NCBI RefSeq assembly: GCF_014839805.1
Contig: NC_051121.1
Coordinates: 1,967,116 to 2,031,115, forward strand
Length of the DNA: 64,000 nucleotides
Origin: Manduca sexta
Taxonomy: Eukaryota; Arthropoda; Insecta; Lepidoptera; Sphingidae
Direction: 5' to 3'
The notes under the pieces are model-generated. The model was not told the DNA's origin, made no database searches, and saw only the letters and a list, made by a program, of their open reading frames with translations. Shown one piece after another: positions 11,036-25,317 of the stretch (the stretch's first letter is position 1; every line of letters begins with the position of its first letter). A program made the position numbers and the translations under genes.

Positions 11036-14000
11036 GATTGTGTCTTATAGCATGAGATCTGTTGCTATTCAATACTCTATCTTGACGCCATCGCGCTTAC
11101 CATTCGGTGTAGTGTTTGTATTTGTTTCACTTTGTTGTACTGGAATGGAAAAAAATGTGGCTGATGGTGATTGTACCGTCTCACTGCTGAACCCGGATCT
11201 TTTCTACTTAAAAGAGGTTAGGATTTGTTCACCACCTGTACATTATTTTTTGTAGAGTTGGCAGCCCTACCCTAGGCAATGGTATATCTCCGTAATTTCT
11301 CATGTCTTCGCATTGCTGGATGGCAGTGAGAACTTTCCGTTTACTATTAATGTTGAGGATTTAAATGCAAACTTCAATTTATTCGTATTATCTATTCTAG
11401 ACAATTTCTTAAATTTCATCATCAGGTAACTGAATACAACTTTAGTAAAATGTAAATGTGACAAATACTGTAACACGAAATAATAACTCAGGTATAATTA
11501 TATTTCCGCCAATTGTACTTCCTGTTTGTTCATAATCTCTATGGTATATTTACTTTTCCATGACATTTGATGATTAATAAAGAGTTTAAATAATAAATAT
11601 ATTTCGAAGAGAGCTTCCACGATGTTCTCGTTTCCATCCTACAAAACTATGATCACATAGAACACAACCACTATCACACTGTTCAATTGAATAGTCAAAC
11701 CAAAATTGTAAACAGAATAACATCATCTTTCTAACATGTTTATTGTTTACAAATCACTGCACTTTAATATTATCTAATTATCTTTACTACTCTCAAAGTT
11801 TATGGATATCAATTTACTTATAAAGTTATTAGTTATAATCGATAAATCAAAAACGAGTTTATTTTGCCTTTTAGTAACAAGAGATCGATTCAGAAGTATC
11901 TTGTACGTTTGTTTGTTTGGACAATGAAGAGGCAATCAAGTTAAGTTTACACAACGCATTGCCGTTGAAAATATTTGCCAAACAACACATTTTACGTTTT
12001 TAAAACGTTCCTTTGTTGTCCATTCATTCTTATTTTGAAGTTAAATTGATTTAAAAGAAATAAATAATTATCTTCTTGTTGAATTTTTAATGTATTTTAG
12101 AACTTTGCAAAAAATATTATAATGCAAAAAATTATAAAAAAAAACACCTCGAAATTAATCAATATATATGATAGGATTTGTTATATCAACAGCCAGTGTA
12201 ACTACTGGACATAATAAGACTTAACACCTCATGTCTCAGAATGGCCAGCGCAGGAATACCAAACAATACTTTGTAATTCAGAGTGTTGGATGGGGTTTCT
12301 ACTATTAATGGGCGGTCGTATAGCTTACCATCAGGCGAACGGCGAGCTCCTCTCATCACTCAAAGCCAAAAAAAAAATATATTAAAAAGCTCGTAATTGA
12401 ATCCACTTTACCGTAAGTAATCCACGCCGCTTAAGAATGTCATATATCAGAAGAACAATATCTCCATATATATAATATAGTACTTGTAGAGTTTAATTCA
12501 ACTGTAAAAGTAATAAACCTTCTAGAGAGTTCTACAACAGCGATACGTCGCGAGGCGGACTGTCCAGCCGAGACAATAAATCTGTTTGAATTAATTAGCA
12601 GACAGGGAGCCAAGAAATCGTAGAATCGAGCGAAGGTCTTGCACAAGCCGCAATATTCTTGAAATGGGTTTATGAGCCGCTATAAACTCCGTATGTTGTA
12701 GGTTACGGCGGCTGTGACAGCGGAAATCGGTTACATCTTAATTAAAAAGACGAATGCATTTAAATATTATTAGTATGATATTATAATAACATTTATGATA
12801 ATATATTAATTAATGCATACAACGAAAAATTATGTACCTCCTTCACGAGAAATGAATATATATTTGTTTAAAATCCATTTGTAATAAGAAACTCAAAAAT
12901 CGCAAAGAATTATTTAAGCATCATTTCCGGCTATGTCAACACACCTTTATATCTTATTAAAATAACAATTTACAAAATTCTGTAATGTAATATACTTAAT
13001 TGAACGTACTAATCGTTTACGAAAGTTATTTGTTTAGTAATTTTCCTATATCCCTAGCAACTATCCTTATAATTCCAAGGCCAATTGTTATCAACCGACG
13101 AATCAGTTTGCGCGTGCGCATCCGCCGACAATGGCGCCCCGCCCGCCCGCTCATCCCATACGAGCTTCCTTTGACGTAACCACGTATGTTGCCGGAGACG
13201 TGGTACATGTGTGTAGGTTTGTTTGTAATTAAAATTAGTTTTCGATACAATAATGTAGTTTCTTATGTTTGATTTTGTATATTATTTAGAATGTTACAAA
13301 AAATTATAATAAAAAGGAATTCTTTTGCGAAATCTGGATTAAAATTGGTAGAAAAATAAAGTTATTAATATTTAAAATATTGTTGTGAGTAAAATTTGGG
13401 ACGTAGTGGGGTTATTGTGCCATCTTTTTCCAACGATCTCAGCTTTATGGCCGATGATACCCGATGACGTCACAGTTTGCTATTCCTGTTATTTGACAGC
13501 TAGCCCTCCCATCAAATTTCATAACTTTATAACTTATTTACTATTGCGTGGATTTTCATGTTAGATGATATATTTTTTTGATAAATGTATTTTTATAAAA
13601 GTAGTCAAGTTAACGAGCTAGCTACCTCCTATGAGAAGTCTCAGGTTGTTTTGGACATTCATGTGTACTTTACTTAGGAAGAAGTGATGAGTTTGTTTGA
13701 GATATTCGACAGTACTTCGATATTTTCAGAGTAATATTCGACTTCATCGCATAACCACACCTAGGTCATACACGCTACTTAGAAGCCGACGCTATGTTAA
13801 ACCACCAAACCATCCTGACAGTCACGTCGGGGTCACCAGTTTGCCATTAATTTATGGCAAGATGTAATGAGACACGAGATGGTATTTGGTCTGATTTATT
13901 CTATGACAAATGGTGCTTATATACTAATGTGGTACCTGACATACGTGAGTTAACACTCATCCAAGCATCTACGTAATACTATGTGCGACGCGGTCGCTAC

Positions 14001-16490
14001 AACAGTATTGCAGGATATGGTCAAATTGAACCTCATCCTAAAAACGAAGGAATAACCCCACAGTTGGTCATTTAAAGGCCAATGTAAAACTACATTCAGC
14101 CAACCTGCCCGACATGCAATTCGCGCGGTAATGCTCTGAAGTTTGTATATTTTCTCAACTAGTTTCGCACATCTTAAATTCCATGAACTGACGTTCTGTC
14201 TGTTCAATGTATCATTATTTTTCTTGGATTATTTAATTAAACACTACGTGTTACTTAAGATCGTTTAGCGCTACTGGTTTTTAGCACGTGGGCAAATAAC
14301 GATGTGAACTTATTTCTAAACGAATGTTTCATTTATTATGTTACTTTTATTTATACGGAAAATACAATTAAAATCCGTAAAAACAAACATAATAATTATT
14401 GCGGCAATACTGAGTGTTTACTGTTTAAAATTTGCTTTATAATATTAGTATTTTAAATGAAGATAATTATCTATAAATTTTATGACCTATCTAACCAAAA
14501 CTAACTGTATTTCTAAATAAATCCAGAGCTAATCTTGCAACTAACTTAACGCAGCAATCAACCAGCTCTTTCAACTAATTTCCCACAAAACCATCAACTT
14601 CACTACAAAAGCTACGGTTTCCAATTGACATAAGCCAAGCTCCTGCCTGTGGCGGCAAGCCAACTGCAATATCTGCACTGTGCACGTATGACGTCTATAA
14701 TTAGACATTTATTTCGGTGTATTGTCATGATATTTTTGTTTGGTGGGCGTGCTTGACCTTAAATCATTGTTGATGGCTTTATTAGATGACAACTAAATTG
14801 CTTTATGATAATTACATTTGAATCGGAGGGATTTGTTATGAATGAAGGGATGAGGAAATTCCTCGGTTGGAGATTATGCAGGAGTTAGATTCAGATGCTT
14901 TTGCAAATAGTTCAAGTCACCTCGCGTCTCAATTGGATCAATTCTTACCAATATTGCAGAATAACAGATCTCATACAAATTATTGTCATATACATATAAC
15001 AATATTTGTAAACCATTTAACCTTTTTGTTGAAGAAAACTCTGCAAACAGTTCTTAATTGGGTTTTTATTGGGCAAATGCTGGGTGCAGCAAACGACCCT
15101 TAAATATTTCACTATAATTCCTATATAAATTGCCATCTCTTATATTACCACCGCCAATGATATAAAAATGATATACTTAATAATTAAAATAATGATATCG
15201 TCAAATACAATCGCTATATCAATAAGAAATGTGAGCGGACATAACTGCCCACCTTTTGAGATCCAAGGATGATGATATGACGATCCGTGCAGGCGTTAGA
15301 GCTGTTGTTTTGATTCCTGGTTTAATCCCCGTATAATGACGTAAGCGTGACTTCAATTACTGGCCGGCTACCATTTCTTCCGCGTGATAAATTTTACGGC
15401 AAATAATGCAGTGTTCGCTTCACATGGCTAGAACTCCTAAAGAAATTGTATGTAAAAAGGAATCGAAATCCTTCCTGTAATGGACTTAAAAGAGTGTTGC
15501 GCCGGCCCATATCACATTTTTGGGAGACCACTGCATTTATCGTCGAGATGCTTTGCTAATGAATTACAAATCCTAGCTTAATAACTGCAGCCTCCAAGAG
15601 GAAGAAACAGGGTGGATTGGGCGAGGAATAGGAAGCTGGGTTAGTGGGTCGCCTACACCATATTAGCGTATGTAACATGGCAGGTAGAAAAAGATCCTCA
15701 TAAGATAAAGTTACTGCACGGCACCTTATATATGTATAATATAGGAAAGAGGAAATGTAATAGTCTCTCGAGGTATACCGGCTGATTCCAAAAGCCCTAC
15801 TTTTCGGAAGAAAGTAGTATAGCAGGATTTTCTGATGTCTTTTAAATGGTATCTTCGAGTACAATGTACATCCCATCATGACTTTCCGCTTTAATGTAAC
15901 TAGCATCACACTGCGCTCGATATCTCTATAAATACGCGTACGACAGACTTGCGAGTGCTGGCAGTGATGTGAAAATAGCCGCGGCATCAGCCCTGCGCCC
16001 CTGCACCGACGCAACGATGCATCGGCCTTTGCTTTTTGTCACGGGTGACAGTGGATGGTGAAACAGCTAGTAAAGTCTTTTCAAAAGCAAGTCATGAGAG
16101 GATTTCTGAATTCAATCAAATCAATAGAATATATTTTTTACTTTTTGGTTTGTATGAATGTGCATGACCGAGGAAATGAGAGTTTTGTCAATCTCTGAAT
16201 AATTAAGATGATATTTGGCTATTTGAAATTCTTACTAATCGTACAAAACGCAACAAAAAGTTATATTGTATGTGCCTAAAGAGATAGTGGAATATTCGAT
16301 ATTAAATTTATTAAAGGAAAATATAGATGTTCATTTGAACTTCAATTGGTCTGGCCACCTAACGTAGATAATTACGGAAATCTGGAAAAATTGTTTTATT
16401 TTAACTTCCATGAAAAAGTTGCTTAAATTTAGCATTACAGTTCCTCAATTTATCTTATTGGATATCCTATATCTGCTGCCCAACATCAAC
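11036..16490. other. No gene seen
   Basis: Besides family B at 12190, there is a GC-richer patch at 13100-13200 and a 152-codon minus open frame at 15556-16014 without recognisable domains. I see no splice-coherent exon chain. Confidence 0.5.
12190..12370 (-). repeat. Interspersed repeat family B, minus orientation
   Basis: The complement contains CGTTCGCCTGATGGTAAGCT, ATACGACCGCCCATTAATAG and GGTATTCCTGCGCTGGCC, matching the copy at 22395. Confidence 0.55.
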
Positions 16491-16494
16491 TGTG

Positions 16495-16605
16495 AGTTGT
16501 TTTCGTGACGAGCGCGCTACGTGTCCGTCCCGGGCGCGGCGCGTGTCACAGCTGGCGCGCGCGCAAGGCCGCAACGCACTACGCACGCTGACAATCCGCT
16601 CGATT
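16495..16605. promoter_or_regulatory. CpG-dense patch, possible promoter or first exon
   Basis: GACGAGCGCGCTACGTGTCC, GGGCGCGGCGCGTGTCACAG and GGCGCGCGCGCAAGGCCGC stand out from the AT-rich flanks. No coding exon is assigned. Confidence 0.3.
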
Positions 16606-17984
16606 CAATCAACACTTTATCACTACGGAAAGTTTGATTGTATTCATTTGGTTTTTATAAAAGTTTTATGGAGAACTAGCGAGTTTATAGAGCACGGGTC
16701 GCTTCCACAAGACTATTACTATCATAGAACACAGCTGTGAAATAACAGTTATAGCTCATCCGGCAGTCAGTCAAGTTATACTAAAACCTGTGGCATTACC
16801 AAACAAGGGTATTGCGTTGGTGAATTACGAGATGTTTTTAAATATAAAGGGACAAAAGAATGTTAATTATCCAGACAAGATATGCATTTAGCAACAGGGA
16901 AATAATTTGGACAGCTAAATACTGGAAATTCTATAAACTTCTATAGTTTACATTATGAACTTTATGAAACTACCGATGACTCGTCTAGTACGTGTTATGT
17001 AAAACAACATCCAGAAACGCTAAACACTACTAATACGCAATGTTGTGTCAGTATTATAAACGTAATATGTAATATCATATTTTTTATTTTAGCCTTATAA
17101 AATTAGCGAAAAAAATATTTCAAAGGAATCATGCACAATCGACTTGCCTTAAAGAGAAGGTAAAGGGGTTAAGAAGTAAAGTGGTAAGAATTTGTATCAG
17201 CCTGAATAGCGAGCACCGTACACAAGGTGTAAGACGAGTGGAGCACAGTGTGTATATCTGGTCCCGGACAGGCCGGCATATTGGGTCGAGTGGCGAGAGA
17301 TACTCTACTTGGAAGACTGGAATTACTTACCATCAACTACAATAAGAAACTTTGTCAAATCTAATGAAATAAGAATTTTAAATGCCTTAATCACACTCAT
17401 ACAAAACGCAACACCTAACTCCCCATCAGTTCTAGGAGAAGGTATTACTCCAATCTAGCATTACTCCACCATATCTCTACCACCTCAAACTACCACTTTC
17501 ATTATAAACATGATGTAAGTGTAGTGTGACGTGCTGAAACCCGACCATAGGAAACCACCAGCACATCCTGTTGCGAACTTTAATGCTCTTTTAATGTTAA
17601 TAAAATTTCTGTCAGCCGCGATATTTAGATCGGATGACATTTTATTTAGATATATGACGAGACCACCCGTGGGTGAATTCATACTTCCTATTTATCCGCA
17701 GCCAAAAATTTACTACTGAATAAAAAAATCTACGTTACTTTACTGGGTGTTGCTCGCGGCTTCGCGCTACGCTATTCCAACATGAGTTGAAAAATAGGGT
17801 CCTAGTTATGGTCATTGGTTAGTATTAACATGTTGAATCATATACAAATATTCTAACTACTTAAATCTAAAATAGTAAGTACTAAGAAGAGAGTTTTAAT
17901 CCCTGTTACTTTCCTTTAAAGATTACAGGGTTATTTCATAATGCTTTGGAATGCTAGGTATCAGTAAAGGTGTCCGCCCTATGG

Positions 17985-18290
17985 AATGGGGGCGTTTGGA
18001 GAATTCCACCACGGTATCCCCTGCCTGTCGTAAAAGGCGACTAAAAGGGGCCATCAGGAGGTCGTCGTACCTACGTACGTACGTCGCACTTAGTGTACGT
18101 TGTGCACATCTCGCACATTGTGATGACCCCCGGGATGGTCGGCAGCGTGGAAGGTAGGCCTCATGCTGCCGTTGACGCCGAGAACGTCCTTCGGTTACGC
18201 GGGGGCTTCTGAGCCCCCCCCCCCCCATAGGAGACGGACCTCAACAGGCGGCACCGCACAGGGACGACTGCGGACGAAAACTTAGACATT
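17985..18290 (+). repeat. Interspersed repeat fragment, possibly LINE-derived
   Basis: CCACGGTATCCCCTGCCTGT then CGTAAAAGGCGACTAAAAGG is a block I remember from lepidopteran repeats. A GTAC run near 18070 and a C-run at about 18216 follow. Class not proven. Confidence 0.45.
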
Positions 18291-19343
18291 TCAGTCAGAG
18301 GAATTTCAGTTAGTGGGGTAGCGAGTAATTCAGCAACTCAACATGTCTGAACATCAAAAAATCTATAGAGTAGATTAATACTTACAGATACGTTAGGCTA
18401 ATCATTACTAATAGAGCAAGAGCCCGTGAACGCCAGACCTTCGTTATTTTATAAAAGCTGAAAGTTTGCCAGCGTATGCTCCCAACACAGGTAAGAACGA
18501 TGGGCCATTATGAAGTTTGGGTTATAGTGGCTTTGGCAGGTACACGGTACTAAAGGTGTGTGAAATACCGATCTAGTTTCGTCAAATAATAAAGTGAGAT
18601 TTTTTGGTATTACCTTCAGAAAATTATTAAAAATCACCTTATTCATTGACAGACACTTAACATCGTGGCAATCCCTTGCCAGACACCCTTAATGTTCATG
18701 AAATTATAATTTTATTTACGTTATAGTATAAAAGCTGATTTTTATATATAGTACTTGGGTAATAAGTAAATGATGTTTCCTCGTTAACCAGACGTTTTTG
18801 ATAGTTCCAACCCCCTCCCAGACAAACATTTTAAGTCTTAAGAAGAGATTCATGATCAGAATGACTTACGCAAATAAACTTTTTTGCGCAGATTTATATT
18901 ACTGATAATCTATTAAAATCTTCTTAAGTAAAAACATTCGATGCTACAACTACCTTAAATTGTTAAAGTTGTAATTTATTCTGTCATTCCCTTGATAACC
19001 AACCCTCAGAACAATGACAAGCACCAACCCTCTGTATATTCCCGTGGAAGAATGATGTCACTATATTTAAGGCTATGTTTTGTTCGTAATTTTAAAATCA
19101 ATTCACATTTTTTCAATGTGTCGTCAGAAAATAATGTTACTTTGCCACTACTTTTGTTGCAAATAACACAAATTAATGTGTCACCCATGACTTGTTTTTT
19201 AACGGACACTTTTATTTAAAAGTCACATAAACAAATTTTAAACTTATAATTTACGTATCATACACCAATAATATAGAATTTATTTTATAGTCTGTAATAT
19301 TCGAAATCTTTTATGTTATTAATTAATAATGCATATTAATCTA

Positions 19344-19772
19344 TCTATACTTATAATAAATCTGTAGAGAGGTCAATTCTGTACATGAAATATATTTCCA
19401 AAATAACTATCAGGGGGTGATTAGGGATCGATACTGATGCCAAAAATGCAATTAGTAAAATTTTTTTCTGTCTGTCTGTCTGTATAACCGTTATAGAAAC
19501 AAAAACTACTCGACGGATTTTAACGAAACTTGGTACAATTATTTTTTATACTCCTGAGCTGGTTATAGTATACTTTTCATCACGCTACAATTAATAGGAG
19601 CAGTGCAGTGAAGGGAAATGTTGGGAAAACGGGAGAAGTTACTCCATTTTTTAAGCTTCCGTCGCTTGTGCATGCATACGACCATACATTAAAAAAAACA
19701 TCCCGACAAATTGAGCACCTCCTCCATTTTTGAAGTCCGATCCACGCGGGCGAAGCTGCGGGCGGAAGCTAG
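19344..19772 (+). mobile_element. Short non-autonomous Helitron-like element
   Basis: It starts TCTATACTTATAATAAATCT after A and ends GCGGGCGAAGCTGCGGGCGG then AAGCTAG before T. The interior has a TCTG microsatellite and CATCACGCTACAATTAATAG, related to the larger copy at 36382. It lies in the loop of the foldback at 18418-20673. Confidence 0.7.
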
Positions 19773-19782
19773 TTATTAATAA

Positions 19783-20060
19783 GAGACTGCCTCGGTGGCG
19801 CAGTTATACTGCATGTGCGGTACGACAGCGCTCTGAGGTCCTGGGTTCGAATCCCGAGTCGGGCAGGGATATTTGGGTTTTTCTGCTCAGTATCAGCCCG
19901 GAGTCTGGAATTTGTGCCCGATATGGCGATAGGCTCGCCCCCTATCATATTATGAGACGGAACACACTTGGTGAAAAGTGGGTGCCTTGGTTGTGCCTCT
20001 GCATACTCCTTCGGGGATAAATGCGTGATATTGTGTGTGTGTGTGTGTGTGTGTGTATAA
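19783..20060 (+). mobile_element. tRNA-derived SINE, type 1, with target-site duplication
   Basis: The head GACTGCCTCGGTGGCGCAGT and B box GGTTCGAATCC (19844-19854) are tRNA-like. The body reads ATTTGGGTTTTTCTGCTCAG. It ends in a (GT)n run. ATTAATAA flanks it (19775-19782 and 20061-20068). It landed next to the 3' end of the Helitron at 19344-19772. Confidence 0.88.
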
Positions 20061-20704
20061 ATTAATAATATTTGAAAATAGTAAGTATATAATACTATTT
20101 TAGCCGATGTAGATATGTGCTGAGTACTAACTACTAAACAACACATGCGCAGTAGAAATAACAACTGTGCAGCGAGAAATCGCGGTAGACTCAACTCGCC
20201 ATCTCACTCGCACCCACCCATGAATATACTGCCTCGCGCTCGCTCCTACAGCTACCCTACATGCTTGTCTGGCAAGGGGTTGGAACTATCAAAAACGTCT
20301 GGTTAACGAGGAAACATCATTTACTTATTACCCAAGTACTATATATAAAAATCAGCTTTTATACTATAACGTAAATAAAATTATAATTTCATGAACATTA
20401 AGGGTGTCTGGCAAGGGATTGCCACGATGTTAAGTGTCTGTCAATGAATAAGGTGATTTTTAATAATTTTCTGAAGGTAATACCAAAAAATCTCACTTTA
20501 TTATTTGACGAAACTAGATCGGTATTTCACACACCTTTAGTACCGTGTAGTCTGCCAAAGCCACTATAACCCAAACTTCATAATGGCCCATCGTTCTTAC
20601 CTGTGTTGGGAGCATACGCTGGCAAACTTTCAACTTTTATAAAATAACGAACGTCTGGCGTTCACGGGCTCTTAGACTATAATGTATTAGGCGAATGTTA
20701 GAAA

Positions 20705-20950
20705 TTGAAATATAACTTTTTTAGGATTTTATCGCGGTTTTTTTAATTAAAAAGTTTCTCCCGACGTTTTGAAGATTTTGCAACCCGCATGGTCACGGAA
20801 GAAACTGAGGTGTTGGTTGCCCGAAAAGTCAAAGTCTATCTACCTAAATTTGCAAAAAAAAGGGTATTTGTAAAAAAATGTAAAAAGGCTACGAAGTCTT
20901 CGAAACGTACCGAGAAAATTATACCGCAATAAAATCCAAAAAAATTATTT
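20705..20950. repeat. Hairpin-type copy of the 'cgaaacgtcggga' repeat family
   Basis: The left half holds GGATTTTATCGCGG and CTCCCGACGTTTTGAAGA. The right half holds the inverse in degraded form (GTCTTCGAAACGTACCGAGA, ACCGCAATAAAATCC). It abuts the right arm of the foldback at 20673. Confidence 0.5.
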
Positions 20951-23900
20951 ATTTCGTGTTAGTTTAGTAAATTACTTGTTACTCTAATTGTATAGCGTAG
21001 TCCGAACTAGGATTAAGTCAGGTAAATCATTTGTTTGCTGGCTTATCATAAAAAATCTAGAACAAATCATGAACTAGCGTACAAGTCGTGTTTAATGGTC
21101 ACCTTCAGCGCCGCGGTGCACCGTCGGCCGACACCGATGTTTGGTAAACATAGCCGCTCGCGACTTTACACGCTGTTTATATTGCTCAAGGCGTTCCAAC
21201 GTGGTTACACGGCATGCTTGTTAGCATCATGAGTTTTGTGGTTAAAGGGAAGACACGAAAGACATGTTCTTCTATGTAGTCTTTGAAATGAAGTCAGGTA
21301 GTTAATTCAGTATAGAAGGATTTTTATTTAATACAAATATTGGCAACTCAAGGAAGAACCACTTGGCTACAATTTAAGAACGTATTTTCCGTTCGTTCGG
21401 AGTCCGCTCAACGAAGGATAATTATTTATTTATTTCTAAATTAATTGAGTGATATACATAGTCGAGTATCGTTCTTCCTACTGCTTAATGTAAAATCTTA
21501 TTTCAACTGCCTCATAATCATGGTTTTCAGCCTTTGGAAGTCCATTGTTAAGCATAGGCCTCTCCTAGAGATAGGCCATAACACGGAATCTAAAGACCCA
21601 AAATTGTCCCAATTGGGACGTTTGCATTTGATCGGTTAACTAAACCAGGTAAATACAGTACACACAAATATAATGTTTATCAGTATGTTAATAACATGAT
21701 TTTATAAAATTTAAAATTGAAGGGCAAACTGCCTAGTATATAATGCTAATATAGTTATAATGCAATGTTCATAGATTGCACCCGTATATTAGATTGCTGG
21801 CACTGGCCTAGCTGTTGTTATGACATTCGAGACAGTTCCAGTAGTACGTTTCCAAATTGTAGGCGCCACTATAGCAATTAAACAAAAGATGTACTAACAA
21901 ATTACATAATCTTACCTATAAAAAATTCGCAAAGCTATGCCTTGTTAAAATACAAATTTATTCGATCAGCTGTAAGTCAAAACCCGCTTCTTGCCTCTTA
22001 ATAAGGTTTAAACTAGGAAACCGGTGATGTTTTTGACAACTATTTAAGCAATTCTTAAGCATCTCTTGACGCTAAACAAGTTTATAAGTAAGACTGTATA
22101 TGTATTTGCGATTGTTCATGAATTTAAAAACACAAAGAATAACCTATGTATATTAATCATTAATTCTAGCTCTTCTACAATAGACTCTACATGAATGCAC
22201 GTTGTATACGCTCCACCAGGTAACGTCGTACCAAGTCGTCGATTTCTTCTCGTACAATTTCTCTGGCTTTTTAAAACTCCCAGAACATCTACAAGAAAGT
22301 AATAGGCCTCTATTTACCAGCGCGATTGTGTACCAGTTTTTTACATAAAAGCTTTAATTCTCATAATTATTTGGTAAATCATATTTCCCCCGGACTTTCT
22401 TTTTTATTGCTGACTGAATGACGAGACGAGCTTACCGTTCGCCTGATGGTAAGCGATACGACCGTCCATAAACAGTACCAACACTAACCAACCTTGAATT
22501 ATAAATTGGTGTTTGGTATTCCACTGCGCTCGCCATCCTGAGACATGAACTGTTAACTCTCATTATGTCTAGAAGTTACACTAGCTATAATGTTCTTCAA
22601 ACCGGAACACAACAGTGACTACACACTGCTACTTGGCGGCAGAAATAGACATTGCGATAGTACCTACCCAGGGAAACTCTCATATTTGAGAGACCTCACA
22701 CCTGTAAATTGTATAGAACTATACTTAAGTAGGCCAGTAACGTAATTTAAGCACATAAGAACTAATGCATTGATCACGAACACGACCATTCTAAAGGATG
22801 CTGTATCCATTAAATAATATAAGTACCGATTGAGCCATCTGAGTGTAAGTCGGCGGGTTTACGCTCCTCCGAGTTTTATGAGATCAAAGATACCGCGATA
22901 CATCAAAGCGCCGCCGATACACGCTAACCCACATACAGAACGGACAATCACTCGATAGTACAAATTCATTCGAGTGTATGATTCAAAACCGTGTTTACGC
23001 GTGAAGTGATGCTTCTGAAGACTGTTGTAGGGTCTAGCCTGCCGGTCAGGTAATGAGACGAAAGGTTCATGGCAATTTGGGTTAAACGTTTGTGTTCAAA
23101 TCTATCAGGTGGACAAATTGCTTGGTTAGTCGTCGTTCCACTAAAGCTATATTTTATCAATAGCTGAAGGGTTTTATGTATGCTTTGATTTTTCGAACTA
23201 CCGCTCCGATCTTGAAGATTCGTTTTTTATTTTGGAGTACTATACGTTACTTTTTATACCAATCAGACATAACGTAGGCAGTGCCCCGAGAAAACGTAAT
23301 AAACATACAAATGTATTTACAATAATTATAATCTCATACATCCTACGCAACACTTCGTCGTTTTGACACAAGACACTCGACGCGACTCAATCAAAACACG
23401 AAGACGGACAGGATTAAAGTTTTCTAGAAATATTCAGTGTTTATATTTAGCGGTAATCATTGACAAGCGACCGGCCCACTTGGCGCCAGTATGCCACCTT
23501 AATGCTATTCTTTTATATTTATTAGCGCGAGTTGCACTGATCCAGAAAAACTGGGTAAACTACACAGAGGACGGTCGATGTTTGTTTTCGCAAATAATCA
23601 GTTTCAAAGGAAAGTAATGAGGTCTTGCAGCTTGGAAAAATAAGTCATTTTTATAGGAATATTTAAAATAAATCACAAATAGATATGCCATTGAAAAGCT
23701 CAATCTGAAGACTTGATATATATTTCCATTTGAGACGTTTGTATCTGAGGTTGCTCTACATACTTTAGGTGTAAATGACAATTACTAATTGTCCTTTTAT
23801 TCCGGCTGGAAAGAAAAACAACAAAAAAAAACCTATATAACCTCAATTAGAGTAGTGATTTTTACATAATATAACAAAATTGTAACAGGCCCATGTCAAT

Positions 23901-24352
23901 ACACGCAAGTAATATTAAACATTTAGTAAATATGGGATGATGATGATGATGATGAAATTGCCATACTTAATATGTCGATGACGAGATTATGTACGTGTGC
24001 ATATGGAATACCTTTTCGTTTAATTCATTAAGGTATTATCCATGTATACTTATCGAAATATTGAATTTTTACGCGAATGCCACTTACGCTAAAATATAAA
24101 AAAAACAGGAATGAAAAAGACTCTATAAATTGTAGAGCTGTTGGTAGGCAATGTCGACTATAACATGAATTGACCAGCTCGACTATTGTCCCATATGAAA
24201 ACGACGTGTGCTTTATCGCAAACCGGTCCATTTCAATCCAACTTCCCAAACAAATATACTCATGAATTTTTAGATTTATAGTCAGTGCCATTAACCATTT
24301 ATTTATATAATAATCCATTTTTTAATTACAAATTAGTCAATTAATCGACTAC
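20951..24352. other. No gene seen
   Basis: Only family B (22395) and a short repeat-like tail near 21538-21580 are recognised. The open frames are short and unsupported. Confidence 0.5.
22395..22600 (+). repeat. Interspersed repeat family B
   Basis: GACGAGACGAGCTTACCGTT, CGCCTGATGGTAAGCGATAC and GACCGTCCATAAACAG form a block I remember as widespread in Lepidoptera. A minus-orientation relative is at 12190-12370. Confidence 0.55.
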
Positions 24353-24365
24353 TACACAATATTAT

Positions 24366-24701
24366 GCGCTATAAGCGGCGATAGCCTAGTTGGGTGTGGA
24401 ACGGAATGCCGAGACGAATGTCCACAGGTTCAAATCCCAAGGGCACACACCTCTGACTTTTCTAAAAAATCATGTGTGTATTCTTTGTGAATTTATCGTT
24501 CGCTTTAACGGTGAAGGAAAACATCGTGAGGAAACCTGCACATCTGAGAAGTTCTCTATAGGAATTTCGAAGGTGTGTGAAGTCTACCAATCCGCACTAG
24601 GCCAGCGTGGTGGACTAAGGCCTAATCCCTCTCAGTAGTAGAGGAGGCCCGTGCTCAGCAGTGGGCAAGTATATAATACAGGGCTGATATTATTATTATT
24701 A
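24366..24701 (+). mobile_element. tRNA-derived SINE, type 2, with target-site duplication
   Basis: Same sequence family as the copies at 33117 and 63670. The 13-base duplication TACACAATATTAT flanks it (24353-24365 and 24702-24714). It has a tRNA-like head with pol III box motifs and a body containing GGTGAAGGAAAACATCGTGA that resembles lepidopteran RTE-type LINE tails from memory. It ends in (ATT)n. Confidence 0.88.
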
Positions 24702-25317
24702 TACACAATATTATTATTTATTTAATGTCGTTGGTGAGTATTGTCGAATCAGGAGTTATAATAAAAATTTCTTTGGCACAATCGATATCATTCTTTGAAC
24801 GCAATAAACCTGTTAGTCTTTCATTGCTACTTCATACCTTCAAATCTACATACAAATGAACATGACACATGATTTATTTTAAAGCATGATAAATAAAACA
24901 CGGTATAAACTTGACAAACTTACAAAGTAAAGAACTTTATAAATAAAACTCTTTCCTATTTTACAATGTGATTGCTGTAAAATACATAATTTATAACTGG
25001 TAAAGAATTATTTATGCTAAGTTATTTTGTGTAATTGTAAAATCGAGGTAGATATTTTAATTTTGACTTTTCGGACGACCATGAAGGCTGCTACATATCA
25101 ATGTCTAACAGTCGTTTAAACATAATAAATCATTTTCTATGATATTGAAATAAAGGCTGCTTAAGATCACGTTGTTGCAATAACCCAATGAGAAAGTTTA
25201 AATGTTTTCGTCTCCCTATCCTTATTTTTAAATATTTTAACTAAATAGCTGAACTGATTTTGATTTTACTTTCATTGGCAAAGAGTAATTATAATTTCTA
25301 TAATACATACACATTCT

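Larger units (their letters stand above)
18418..20673. mobile_element. Foldback element, ~415-bp arms, loop holds Helitron and SINE
   Basis: The left arm (18418-18838) and right arm (20261-20673) are near-identical in inverted orientation. Termini read AAGAGCCCGTGAACGCCAGA and its complement. The 1.4-kb loop contains the Helitron at 19344 and the type 1 SINE at 19783. No transposase is visible. Confidence 0.82.

Noticed and set aside
13790..13925. Possible LTR-retrotransposon edge (GTCACGTCGGGGTCACCAG)
   Set aside because: It is reminiscent of retroelement leader sequence, but I found no second LTR, primer-binding site or coding domain.
15556..16014. 152-codon minus frame
   Set aside because: No domain, membrane or splice signature; composition looks like repeat or non-coding DNA.
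19784..19856. Functional tRNA gene
   Set aside because: A- and B-box-like motifs are present, but the body continues into a SINE tail with a target-site duplication, and a tRNA cloverleaf is not maintained. The same holds for 58905 and 24366.
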